The notes beneath the pieces were generated by a model. That model did not search any database. It was given only the letters and a program-made list of their open reading frames with translations, and was not told the DNA's origin. This document shows positions 1-10,600 of a stretch of DNA of 64,000 bases, piece by piece; the stretch's first letter is position 1; each line of letters starts with the position of its first letter. This DNA comes from Apteryx mantelli. Lineage: Eukaryota > Chordata > Aves > Apterygiformes > Apterygidae. A program made the translations under genes and the position numbers. The DNA lies in NCBI RefSeq assembly GCF_036417845.1, contig NC_089980.1, forward strand, positions 48,172,501 to 48,236,500, in the 5' to 3' direction.

Positions 1-913
1 AGTTTTGTTTGCTGGAGCACAGGAGTCCACACAGAGCCAAAATGTGAAAAAGAAAATGCCATTTCTACACCGTTGTAATCATCAGGTGTAAAAAGTTATT
101 ACCTTATTTTCAGAGAAAAGATAAAGGAAAAATGCAATGTGTTTCTTTTTAAGCTCCTTTCCTCTTTTTAGGCTCACCATAAAATTGCTGTAATGCCTCA
201 ATAGCTCCTGTGCCAAGAAACAATCCTGGCACTGTCTCAGGAGAAGACAGGGTGACCATTACATGCAGCAGGCCCTGCAAAGAAATGTGCTGCCAGAGCA
301 GAATGCATGTGTGTAATGGAGGCAAAGAGCAGGATTAAGTTACGTGCAGAAGGCAGAATTAATTAGCAGTTGTATCTTTGCCCCTCCCACACTGAGGGAG
401 ATGTGCTGGACGCCTCTGTACCATAAAATAGAAGTTTATGTACATTTATGTAAATGAATGTAAATTTAATCCATGGGCCAGCAGGCAAGCGGAGGTTAGT
501 TTGCCCAAAGGGATCTTAGCCTAACTTCTAGTTTCTTTTGTTTTAATTCATTCTGTACTCACGTTCATTCTTTTGTAGATGCTAGATTTTCTTTGACTTC
601 TCTTTTGTCCACTTGAACTTCTCCTCACTCCATGAATGTGATTTGTCATATTGATTCTTTTGATAGATGTTCTTCTTTGGTATGTTAGCATTCATCTTCA
701 CTTTTGTATTACAGAAAGGCTACAGCATCGCTGTACCCTGGTTAACACTGTCTCTTTTCTTCCTTTCACCTTCAATGATTTTGACTTAATTCTGAACTTT
801 GAAGAGTTTTCCTTCTGAAGGAAATTTGAGTTGCTTCTCTTGTTGTTATTTTAGAGGGTCTGTCATGCTGGCAAATAGCTTTGTATTTACAGCAGTTAAT
901 AATGATACCTATT
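1..913. other. AT-rich flank of the CR1 insertion, no gene seen
   Basis: I find no convincing exon, RNA gene or repeat here. If the GC-rich island near 7.1-7.7 kb is the first exon of a minus-strand gene, this stretch would be intron of that gene; that is inference. The CR1 begins close to 914, where a motif that recurs at 1292 first appears. Confidence 0.5.
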
Positions 914-1327
914 CAGAGCGCAGCTAACAGAGGCAGCAAACAGAGGCAGCAGTTTGCGCAGCAGTGTTTGGGCTCTGACTAGAACTTGAGGATCTTGTTG
1001 GAAGTTGTGGGCTTTCTGAGGACCCCCGAGGAACTAGAAGGTGATTGCTGTGAACAGGAAAGGGGAAGCTAGGCAAGGACAACTGCAGGAAGCCTTGACT
1101 TCTCCTGGGAAAAGCTTGTGGGAAAAGCTCTAGCTAGGAGTGGCTGCTGCTAACGAGCTCTCTTGGTTGCTCCTGGCCAGAGGGAGTTGGGGCCTTTGAT
1201 CCAGGTGGCCCTTGATGAGGGCAGGTCAAGCACCCTCTTAGCCAGTGCTAGGGAGAGGCCTATATAAGAGCCAGGCCTAGAGTGCAGCTCCCAGAGTGCA
1301 GCTAACAGAGGCAGCAGTTTGTGCAGA
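914..1327 (+). repeat. CR1 5' end: 35-nt start motif present twice, 378 bp apart
   Basis: A block starting CAGAG(C/T)GCAGCTAACAGAG occurs at 914 and again at 1292. Both copies continue into GGCAGC and AGTTTG(C/T)GCAG; the first copy has an extra 13-base duplication (AAACAGAGGCAGC). The sequences after the two copies differ, so this is a repeated start motif and not two full monomers. Confidence 0.75.
1261..1268 (+). promoter_or_regulatory. TATA-like box in the CR1 5' region
   Basis: TATATAAG lies 31 bases upstream of the second copy of the CR1 start motif at 1292, the usual TATA-to-start spacing. A transcript begun there would start with the same motif that marks the outer 5' end at 914. The sequence and spacing are seen; promoter activity is inferred. 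Confidence 0.5.
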
Positions 1328-1382
1328 AGGGTATGCAAAGGGACCTTTGTTTCTGTTCCCTGTGGTGTATGCTTCCTCAAGT

Positions 1383-2461
1383 ATGGTTGTGACATGCTGC
1401 AGAACACGTTCCCCAGTGGCTGTTGGAGTTGCTGTGTCAGAGGCTGTGACCCAGACCGACCCTCTGACAGTAGATGCAGCCCTGCAGGTCTGAGGCTGCA
1501 GGGAGTGCTTGGGGCCTCTCCGGGAGGCCTGGGCTGGCAGCCAGCTCTCCTGCAGGAGGTGTGCTGCTGTTGGTGAGCTGTGTTGTCAGGTAAGGGAGTT
1601 ACAGGAGGAAGTCAGTAGGCTGCGCAGCATCCGGGAAGCAGAGCAAGAGATAGACAGGGTATTCTCGGAGACTGTGCAGCTTCGGGAGTCCCAACCCCCC
1701 ACAGCAGTGGAGTTGCCGGAGGGCTCTGTGCCGTGTGAAACGGTACATCATAACATTGTAGAAGAAGGCTGGAAACTGGTCACTGCTCGTGGGAGGAAAA
1801 AGGCTCCTACTCCTCCTGAAGACTTGCAGCTGAAGAACAGGTTTAGTGCCCTCCAGGATGAGGAGGAGATGGGCATGGCTGCAAGGGAAGTACCTGGGAC
1901 AACAGACCCTGTGCCCTGCCGGAACGCCCGGAAGAAGCGGCGGGTGATTGTTGTGGGGGACTCCCTGCTGCAGGGGACGGAGGCATCTATCTGCCGACCT
2001 GACCTCGTGTCTAGAGAGGTTTGTGGCCTGCCGGGGGCTCATGTGAGAGATGTCATGGAAAGACTGCCGAGGCTTGTCCACACTTTGGACTATTTCCCAC
2101 TGCTGCTCTTCCATGTGGGTGCCAGTGACACCAAGGGCAAACTGGAGACCATCAAGCAGGATTTCAGAGCTCTGGGGATGGTGGTCAAGGGTCTGGGAGC
2201 CCAGGTCATCTTCTCCTCTATCCTGCCAATGAGGGGGATGGATGAGAGGAGGGGGATGGATGAGAGGAGGAGGAGACGGACTTTCCAAGTTAACGACTGG
2301 CTGCGCCTCTGGTGTTGGCAACAGGGTTTTGGTTTCTGTGACCATGGGACCTGTTTGAAGATTGACAACTGATGGCGAGAGATGGGATCCACCTCACAAG
2401 GCGGGGCACGCGTGTCTTTGCCAACAGGTTGGCCAACCTGGTAAGGAGGGCTTTAAACTAG
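1383..2461 (+). pseudogene. CR1 ORF1, broken: coiled coil plus SGNH esterase
   Basis: ORF1 of CR1 encodes a nucleic-acid-binding chaperone-like protein with an esterase domain. The likely start is ATG 1383, because that frame gives the TQTDPL-type leader and then a cysteine-containing coiled coil (CRRC near 1551, then VRELQEEVSRL). The SGNH hydrolase part follows, with the GDS nucleophile block (VVGDSLLQGTE, near 1950), an HVGASDT block near 2115, and the Asp/His block DGIH at 2381-2392. Breaks: an in-frame TGA at 1491-1493, an apparent one-base deletion near 2350 that moves the last block into another frame, and a TGA at 2363-2365 in that second frame. The frame that carries DGIH ends at TAG 2459-2461, five bases before the ORF2 ATG. 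Confidence 0.8.
2233..2268 (+). repeat. Perfect 18-bp tandem duplication inside CR1 ORF1
   Basis: The unit GGGGGATGGATGAGAGGA is repeated twice without mismatch. It keeps frame and duplicates a six-residue stretch (RGMDER) just after the esterase core, so it is probably a replication slippage event and not a cause of inactivation. Confidence 0.85.
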
Positions 2462-2466
2462 GAAAG

Positions 2467-5383
2467 ATGGGGGAAGGGGAGAGTTATAGTGCCAGGGTAG
2501 CTGGCAAAAGACTGCTCAAGTCGGGATGCCTCCAGCAGGTGAATGCAGCCAGGGAAGTGCGCATGGGATGTGGCTATGGAAGATCCTCTTTTACCCCTCC
2601 TGGGAAACCTGCATGCTCGATCACCTCTCTGAAATGCCTGTACACCAATGCATGCAGCATGGGGAACAAACAGGAAGAACTAGAGATCTGTGTGTGGTCG
2701 CAGGGCCATGATCTCATTGCCATCACAGAGACATGGTGGGATAGCTCGCATGGCTGGAGTGCTGTCATGGATGGCTACGTGCTTTTTAGGAAAGACAGGC
2801 CAGGAAAGCGAGGTGGTGGAGTTGCTCTTTATGTGAGAGAGCAACTGGAATGTATTGAGCTGTGCCTAGGGGTGGATGAAGAGCAAGTCGAGAGCTTATG
2901 GGTAAGGATCAAAGGGCAGGCTAGCATGGGTGACACTGTTGTGGGTGTTTACTACAGGCCACCTGATGAGGAAGAGGAAGTCGATGAGGCCTTCTACAGA
3001 CAGCTGGAAGTAGCCTCACGATCCCAGGCCCCAGTTCTCATGGGGGACTTCAACCACCCTGATATCTGCTGGAAAGACAACACAGCTAGGCACAAACAGT
3101 CCCGGAGGTTCCTGCAGAGCATTGGTGACAACTTCTTGACACAGGTGGTGGAGGAGCCAACAAGGAGAGGTGTGCTGCTGGACCTCGTACTAACAAACAA
3201 AGAAGGACTGGTGGAAGATGCCAAGGTCGGGGGCAGCCTTGGCTGCAGTGACCATGAGATGGTGGAGTTCAGGATCCTGCGAGGAGGCAGCAGGGCACCA
3301 AGTAGGATCGCAACCCTGGAGTTCAGGAGAGCAAACTTTGGCCTCTTCAGGGACCTACTTGGAGGAATCCCATGGGTTAGGGCCCTAAAAGGAAGGGGTG
3401 TTCAAGAGAGCTGGTTAATATTCAAGCATCACCTCCTCCAAGCTCAAGATCAGTGCATCCCTATGAGTAGGAAGTCAAGCAAAGGAGGTAGGAGACCTGC
3501 ATGGATGAGCAAGGAGCTTGTGGCAAAACTCAAGCAGAAGAAGGAAGTATACAGCAAGTGGAAAGGGGGACAGGCCACCTGGGAGGAATATAGGAACGTT
3601 GTCAGAGTATGCAGGGATGCAACGAGGAAGGCTAAGGCCCGTTTGGAATTAAATCTGTCAAGGGATGTCAAGGACAACAAGAAGGGTTTCTTCAAATACA
3701 TCAGTAGCAAGAGGAAGACTAGGGAAAATGTGGGGCCTTTGCTGAATGGTGTGGGTGCCCTGGTGACAAAGGATGCAGAGAAGGCAGAGTTACTGAATGC
3801 CTTCTTTGCCTCAGTCTTTACTGCTCAGGCCAGCCCTCAGGAACCCCAGATCCTGGAGAGAAAGTCTGGAGAAAGGAAGACTTTCCCTTGGTGGAGGAGG
3901 AGTGGGTTAGAGATCATTTAAGCAAACTTGACACCCACAAATCCATGGGCCCTGATGGGATGCACCCACGAGTGCTGAGGGAGCTGGCAGATGTCATTGC
4001 TAAGCCACTCTCCATCATCTTTGAAAGGTCATGGAGGACAGGAGAGGTGCCTGAAGCCTGGAAGAAAGCCAATGTCACCCCAGTCTTCAAAAAGGGCAAG
4101 AAGGAGGACCCAGGGAACTACAGGCCAGTCAGCCTCACCTGCATCCCTGGAAAGGTGATGGAGCAGCTCATCCTGGAGGCCATCTCCAAGCAGGTGGAGG
4201 ACAAGAAGGTGATCAGGAGTAGTCAGCATGGCTTCACCAAGGGCAAATCATGCCTAACCAATCTGATAGCCTTCTATGATGGAATGACTGGCTGGGTAGA
4301 TGAGGGGAGAGCAGTGGATGTTGTCTACCTTGACTTCAGCAAGGCTTTTGACACTGTCTCCCATAACATCCTCAGAGACAAGCTCAGGAAGTGTGGGCTA
4401 GATGAGTGGACAGTGAGGTGGATTGAGAACTGGCTGAATGGCAGAGCTCAGAGGGTTGTGATCAGCGGTGCAGAGTCTAGTTAGCTAGTGGTGTCCCCCA
4501 GGGGTCAGTCCTGGGTCCAGTCTTGTTCAGCTTCTTCATCAATGACCTGGATGAAGGGACAGAGTGCACCCTCAGCAAGTTTGCTGACGATACAAAACTG
4601 GGAGGAGTGGCCGATACACCAGAGGGCTGTGCTGCCATTCAGAGAGACCTGGACAGGCTGGAGAGGTGGGCAGAGAGGAACCTCATGAAGTTCAACAAAG
4701 GCAAGTGCAGGGTCCTGCACCTAGGGAGGAATAACCCCATGCACCAGTACAGGTTGGGGGTTGACCCGCTGGAAAGCAGCTCTGCGGAGAAGGACCTGGG
4801 AATGCAGGTGGACACCAAGTTAACCATGAGGCAGCAATGCACCCTTGTGGCCAAGAAGGCCAGTGGTATCCTGGGGTGCATCAGGAAGAGTGTTGCCAGC
4901 AGGTCGAGGGAGGTGATCCTCCCCCTCTACTCAGCCCTGGTGAGGCCACATCTGGAGTACTGCGTCCAGTTCTGGGCTCCCCAGTACAAGAGGAATGTGG
5001 CACTACTGGAGCAAGTCCAGCGAAGGGCTACAAAGATCATTAGGGGACTGGAGCATCTCTCTTATGAGGAAAGACTGAGAGAGCTGGGCCTGTTTAGCCT
5101 AGAGAAGAGAAGGCTGAGAGGAGATCTTATCAATGTGTACAAGTATCTGAAGGGAGGGTGTCAAGAGGATGGGGCCAGACTCTTTTCAGTGGTGCCCAGC
5201 GACAGGACACGAGGCAACGGGCACAAATTGAAACACAGACAGTTCCATCTGAACATGAGGAAATGCTTTTTCACTGTGAGGGTGACGACACACTGGAACA
5301 GGTTGCCCAGAGAGGTTGTGGAGTCTCCTTCTCTGGAGATATTCAAAACCTGTCTGGATGCAATCCTGTGCAACGTGCTCTAG
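2467..5383 (+). pseudogene. CR1 ORF2, broken: endonuclease plus reverse transcriptase
   Basis: ORF2 encodes the enzyme that nicks target DNA and copies the CR1 RNA into it. I take ATG 2467 because it opens just after ORF1. The apurinic-type endonuclease is seen as [41 protein letters not shown] and GCSDHE (about 2650-3270). The reverse transcriptase is seen as [49 protein letters not shown] and the catalytic FADDTKL (about 3940-4600), followed by the C-terminal region ending at TAG 5381-5383. A one-base shift near 3885-3890 separates endonuclease from reverse transcriptase. A second break at about 4480-4487, with a TAG at 4482-4484, lies just before the PQG block and looks like a small deletion. 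Confidence 0.92.
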
Positions 5384-5461
5384 GTGACCCTGCTTGAGCA
5401 GGGGGGTTGGACTAGATGATCTCCAGAGGTCCCTTCCAACCTCAGCAATTCTGTGATTCTA
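5384..5461 (+). other. CR1 3' UTR and terminal octamer repeats
   Basis: The 3' end is short, with the highly conserved CR1 stretch around GGTTGGACTAGATGATC and CCCTTCCAACC, which can pair with each other as a hairpin. It ends in two ATTCT units (AATTCTGTGATTCTACTG). CR1 reverse transcriptase is thought to recognise this tail; there is no poly(A) tail. Confidence 0.9.
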
Positions 5462-7099
5462 CTGCATTATAGTTGTCTTTCTATATTAATGCATTTTTCA
5501 TCCCTTTCTGTGCCCTTGGGCTTTTAGCACACAATTCATTTGTGGACAAAGCACTTGTATGGCCCTATTCTGTAAGCTATTCAAAACACTGTCAGTGAAA
5601 AATGCAACAAGAGAGAGCCCTAGAGGACCCATCCAGCATCGCACTGGAATGATGAAATCACCCATGTATAAAATATGCACTCTTGTCTCTTGTGCTTAGG
5701 TTGCTTATTTTAAAAGGCAGCATTCAGGGCACAGGGGCAGAAGAGGCAATAAATGGGTTGCAAAGACAATTAAATGCCACAGCAAAACTCACATTTGATA
5801 ACTGCAGACATTTGTTTATTGCCTTGTTTACTCCTCCACCATGAATATTATTCTGTTACATGACAAAAGGAAGACTGAACAAACCACAGCACTTAATACA
5901 CTTGGTTTTCAGCCAAGGTTCTGCAAATTACACACATTTCCCATTGGCATCACTTTAAAGGGGGCTTTCAAAAAGCTTTTTGCTCTGTGTATAATCTTCA
6001 GCTGTATAGGGAACAAACACATCATACAAGTACAGCCTTCAGACCTGCTCTCCTTACCACGCTCATCTGTTGTTCTTCCACTCATCCACATTCTCTCACT
6101 CCACATTATTTTTCCCTGGTAAAACCACAGCCAGGCATTATTGTTAGAAAATTCTAGAGGGGTTAGGATTTAGAAAGCAAGAAGGACCAGATTTAATATC
6201 ACTCTGTGATCATTCATACCAGTTAGGTTGGCACAAGAAGTCTGTAAGACAAACAACTCACCAGGAGGGGAACTGATTCTCCCATACATCTGCCCTAGAC
6301 CATTCTGAGGGCTGAACCACATTTCTTTGATAGTGAGTAACAAGTTATCTTACCCTTAAAAGCACACCACACAGCGCAGAGAGATGTAAAGTGAGTAATT
6401 TTATACCATCATTGGATAAACAGACCAAGCTGTTTTCCAAGAGAGGAAACTTCTCCAGCAGTAAAAGAATTTCTCCTTAGATCAAGGTCTCAGTAAGTCG
6501 GGGTGATTTTCCTTTCTCAGTCCAAATGTAATTTCTGGCGACTGCCCATCATGCTCTTCTGCCACTCTCCTTTCCCCTGCTCCTTCCTCTCTAGGGCATC
6601 TCCCTGCTTGGGAAATTAATTGTCATTCTGATCATGCCAGCTCAGCCACCTAAATACCCCTGCCACCAGCCCTCTAACTGTCCCTTGACACAAACACCAC
6701 TTAACTAGCTGCACCAACCTTTCCGGCTCAGCCTGCCCATTCCTTTCTGCTAGGCTTGCTGGTGCGTCCGAGCAGTACAGCTCAATGATCTATAATCCAC
6801 CCCGCACCTCTGCCTTCTTGAACACACAAGAGAGAGAAAAACAATCTAAAAGTATTCATTTGAGAAATGTTAACTGTTACAGAACGTATAGTGTGTCCAA
6901 CAACACTGAGTGGTTTGCTCTCCGCCCGTGATGTTATTTAGCCAGAGATGAAATAAGAGCAAACACCCCCGGGCCCTTCTGGGGGAGGCAGAGCGAGCCT
7001 CCAAGCCGTGCAGAAACAGCAGCTCCACGGACATTGGTAACGCTTCCTCGGCTGACATGGGGCTGCTACAGCGGTCCCAGGCCTGTGCCCAGAGAATGG
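5462..7099. other. Intergenic or intronic DNA, no gene seen
   Basis: Mixed-composition DNA with only short open frames that show no family motif and no sensible splice sites. I see no repeat of note. Confidence 0.5.
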
Positions 7100-7680
7100 A
7101 AAAGGAGGGCTGGTACTAGGACATCTGTAGCCTGACTGCTTCAAGTCACCTTGAGGCTGCTCCCCACACCAGCCAGGGCTGCGCAGCATCCAGGGCAGCT
7201 CTGCCACTGCGCCAGGCACGCCTGGGCTGCCGCAGAGCCCCGAGCCCGCTGGCCGCACTTACCATCCTCCTGCTTCTTTGCCTCACAGGACCGCGCTTCC
7301 CCACCATTCCTGCAGCAAAGCGGGAGGGGTTTCTCCTTCCACGGCCTTCCCTCCACGGGCCGAGGGCCAGCGGCCCAACGCGACGCTGCCACGCGGTCGG
7401 GCCTCGCTCACAGAGGCCGGCGGGCAGCGGGGCCGGGAGAGGCACGAAGGCGCTGCCTCTGCCCGGCCAGCACGGAGCCCGGCGTGGCCTGCCAGGAAGG
7501 GCCCGGAACCTTCCAGAAGGAGCCGGGGCGGCACCGGGCGGCGCTCTCTGCCCAAAGGAGGGGCCCAGGCCGGCCCGGGCTGGCGCCCTGCGCTGGCTGG
7601 CTCCCGCTTGGGCCCTTCCTCAAGGCAGCGCAGGGGGCCGGTGGGGCGGGGAGGGGGCCGTGAGGGTCGCAGCTTGGAAA
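7100..7680 (-). promoter_or_regulatory. GC/CpG-rich island, probable promoter of an unseen minus-strand gene
   Basis: Composition changes sharply to GC-rich with many CpGs at about 7150-7680, between AT-rich flanks, and includes a GC box (GGGGCGGGGAG at 7643-7653). Long open frames appear on both strands here, as expected from GC-rich sequence, and none looks like a known protein. The minus strand carries a consensus splice donor ending an exon at 7263. In mammals the next gene past SULT6B1 on this strand is EIF2AK2 (PKR), so this may be its promoter and non-coding first exon. I find no EIF2AK2 coding exon in the window, so the assignment is inference. Confidence 0.5.
7257..7263 (-). other. 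Consensus 5' splice site on the minus strand
   Basis: On the minus strand the sequence reads GAGGATG then GTAAGTG, with the last exon base at 7263. The six intron bases match the U1 consensus perfectly. Together with the CpG island around it this suggests the end of a first exon transcribed leftward. No transcript evidence is available here. Confidence 0.4.
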
Positions 7681-10600
7681 CATGCTCTCCAAAATCTACC
7701 CGAGTCCTTCTTCAAAAGCCCGAGTCCCTGTTCCTATCTAGACCAAAGTGTTTCACCAATGGTGCTATGCCCAAAACCAAAAGTTATTTTAAAAATGAGG
7801 TTTTATTGTGAAGCCCTATAAAAAGCAGTTTGTGGTGAAAATTGAAAATGTGCAAGCGTTGTTTTTGTTTAGATGAAATGGGAAAGTTTGGGGGAATATT
7901 TTTGAAAAGTGTGGTCAGTAAGGAATATAAGTTTGTCTGAAATTTATGTTTGGATGTAGTAGTCAATGACACTTGTTTATTTTCCATTTTTTAAATATTT
8001 GCTTTAGCTTAATATAGCATAAGGGCTACATTAGCACTGTTAGGGCCTCAGTGTGCTAGTGTTCTATTTATATTCTATTAGTATAATAACATTAAGGTAA
8101 CTTTTCTGTGGTGATTCATAACTAACTTTTTTTTTTTAATCAACCAAGAAAGCTTACTGTTCAGAAGCTTAAAAATTGCAAGTGAAGATAGACATAGTGA
8201 CTTGCCAGAAAATAAATAAATAAATAAACAAGAAACAGTTCTCTAAATAAACAAGTCAGAAAAAAAATCCATGCCATCAGGATAGATGTGTAGAATTTGT
8301 TGGGAGACTAGAAATAAATGAAAATTATATAAATACAAAGCATAAATACTTGCCTGAAGAATGAAAGAAGGGAATGGTCTGGTAAACTGCAGAAATTATT
8401 CCAATCACTCTCTATGCCTTGACAAAAGAAATAAAGCAGCAGGAAGAATGTAAGCACTCCATTTTTGGTTTTGTCCTTTTTTGGGGATATGGCTAATGTC
8501 TAAGATTATGTTGAATTTCATTTTTCCCTCATAATGGAAATATTTTGCCTATGGATATACTGAAAATACACAGTAATGAAACCATGGCTTATTTACCCCC
8601 TGTTGGGGGTAAACACATTCATGCGTGTTGTAGTAGTGAAAATGGCTTTACTGGCTTGTAAAACACAAAACAGCAGGGAACTCACTAGGGACCAGCAAAT
8701 ACATGTCAATATGCTCATATTGTTCATAAGTGCACAAACCTCCCAAGATACCAGTTTCTCAACCTCCTTTCATTTCCTCGCTGTCTCACATTTTGGGCAA
8801 AGTCAAAGAATAATTTCCTATCTTCCAACATCTCAAACTTCTACAGTTCTTGCAGAAGCCACGTGCTCTAATTGAAAACTTTCTATTCAGATACAAACTG
8901 AGTATTTGTAAGACTAGGCACAGCACCTACGTACCTCTACTGGTTACATTTTCATGGAACTGGGTGAAGAGACAAAAAAACTTGTGCCCAGGCAATTCCT
9001 GGTGCCAGGTGTCCCTCACTTGGCTGCAAAGCTAGTGGGTCTCAAGTACCTTGCATGAGAAGGCCAAACATCCAAGATGGGCAGGCCCTTGTCTCGGCCA
9101 TTGGCACTGATGTCCCTGCCATGCCCTTCTTCCAGCACTTGAACAGCTTTGTAAGGAGAGGAGGGAGAGCAGAGGGTCCTATGGTCACCTTATTGCCCAC
9201 CCTGCCATTTACCTCAGACACAGAAGAGATGGTCTTTAAGTTGTTGTGGCAAGGAACAGAAGAGTCACACCAAAGAGAGAAGGGTGCCAGGGAGGCCTCT
9301 TGGCCTTTTCACAGGGAGCTGTGCCACAGCCAGATGGCTGGCCTCTTCCCAGGTGGCAATACCAGCTGATGATAACTTCTCCCATCATTCTTGCCCACAA
9401 CACTCAGACCAAGTGCTGCTCTCTCACCAGCTGGTCTCCAGTCTGGGTACCATATCAAGGCCTTTTCCAACTTGGTTGAAGCAAACACATTCTGGTTGAC
9501 TGAAGTAACAAGCTGCAATCTAAACTGTGTCAGTTCTAAATGTGTATATTTTGGGGGCCATTGCTTGATATTATCAAATCCATAAGTATTACACAGTATG
9601 ATAGTAATTACTGGCAATTGTGTCCATTACCATAAACATCTGAATGTAAATAACATTTTATCAGAATGCTTCAGTAATGCACTCAAACTTGTTATTGATA
9701 CAAAATGCTTTCATTCATTGTGATGTTGTTCTCTATTTCTATTCTTTGTATCAATTCTGACACTATTGACATTCAAAACAATCACTGACCAGTCTTATTT
9801 CAACACCTTCAGTGTACGTTGCTAAGCTCTGTGGTGTGTTAAGAGTAGAACAAATGGTGCCAATCACCACTAGAAGTGATCTTTTAGCCAAAATTCAGAT
9901 CAAAGCATTAGCACTTTTCCTAAACAACACTAGAATACAAGACTAGGTATTTGCTATTACAGTAAGATTGGTATTTCTTCCTTCGTTATAAAACCATTCG
10001 GCATTCTAATTGCCAGCCTACCCTCAGAAAAAATGCAGTTTATGTTCCTATGGATGTCATATATGCCTTGTACTTTCATAGCACTTCTATTGTAATTCAA
10101 CATTAATTATCTTTCCAATTAATGTACTGCATAATGATGCAATACAAAATGCTTATGTTTTGTAAATGACAAAATTGTGCTCATTTCTGTCTGCTTTGAT
10201 CCCATTTCACCTTTATTGCAATTTGGTACCAGAATTCTCTTCATTTTTGGTTGTCTTATTGACACCCTGAACACACACAAGGGAGCCATCTCCTGCATAT
10301 GAAAGATAAATTTATGCTTCTCTTTACCAAGACAACCTCCAATTTCTCTTTTTCAATATCACTTTAATATACTTTCCAGCTTTATGATTGTTACTGAGCA
10401 CATAAGGGAAACAGAGGTGCAAAAAGTACTAATGGAGTACCATTTACCAGTTACCATAAATGTAGACATAATACCTACAACTGCTGAAAAATGATAAGTG
10501 TGAAGGAGGTAGGCAATATAGAAAAAAAGTGGTCAAGGAGTGAAAAAAAGCTGAATGATCTGACACATTCCTTAAATGCTCTGTGTAAAAAAAATACTAT

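Larger units (their letters stand above)
914..5461 (+). mobile_element. Nearly full-length CR1 LINE retrotransposon
   Basis: This is a non-LTR retrotransposon of the CR1 family, which moves by target-primed reverse transcription. It shows all expected parts in order: a 5' leader with a TATA-like box, ORF1 (about 1383-2461), ORF2 (about 2467-5383, endonuclease then reverse transcriptase), a very short 3' UTR and a tail of repeated ATTCT-type octamers near 5449. The span of about 4.5 kb fits a complete CR1, whereas most CR1 copies are heavily 5'-truncated. It is dead: ORF1 has two stops and a one-base deletion, and ORF2 has at least two frame breaks. I see no target-site duplication, as expected for CR1. 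The 5' limit is less certain than the 3' limit; it could instead be about 1292. Confidence 0.93.

Noticed and set aside
7151-7811. Long open frames (up to 177 codons) in the GC-rich island on both strands
   Set aside because: They are rich in Ala, Pro, Arg and Gly, overlap each other in several frames and show no family motif; GC-rich DNA has few stop codons.
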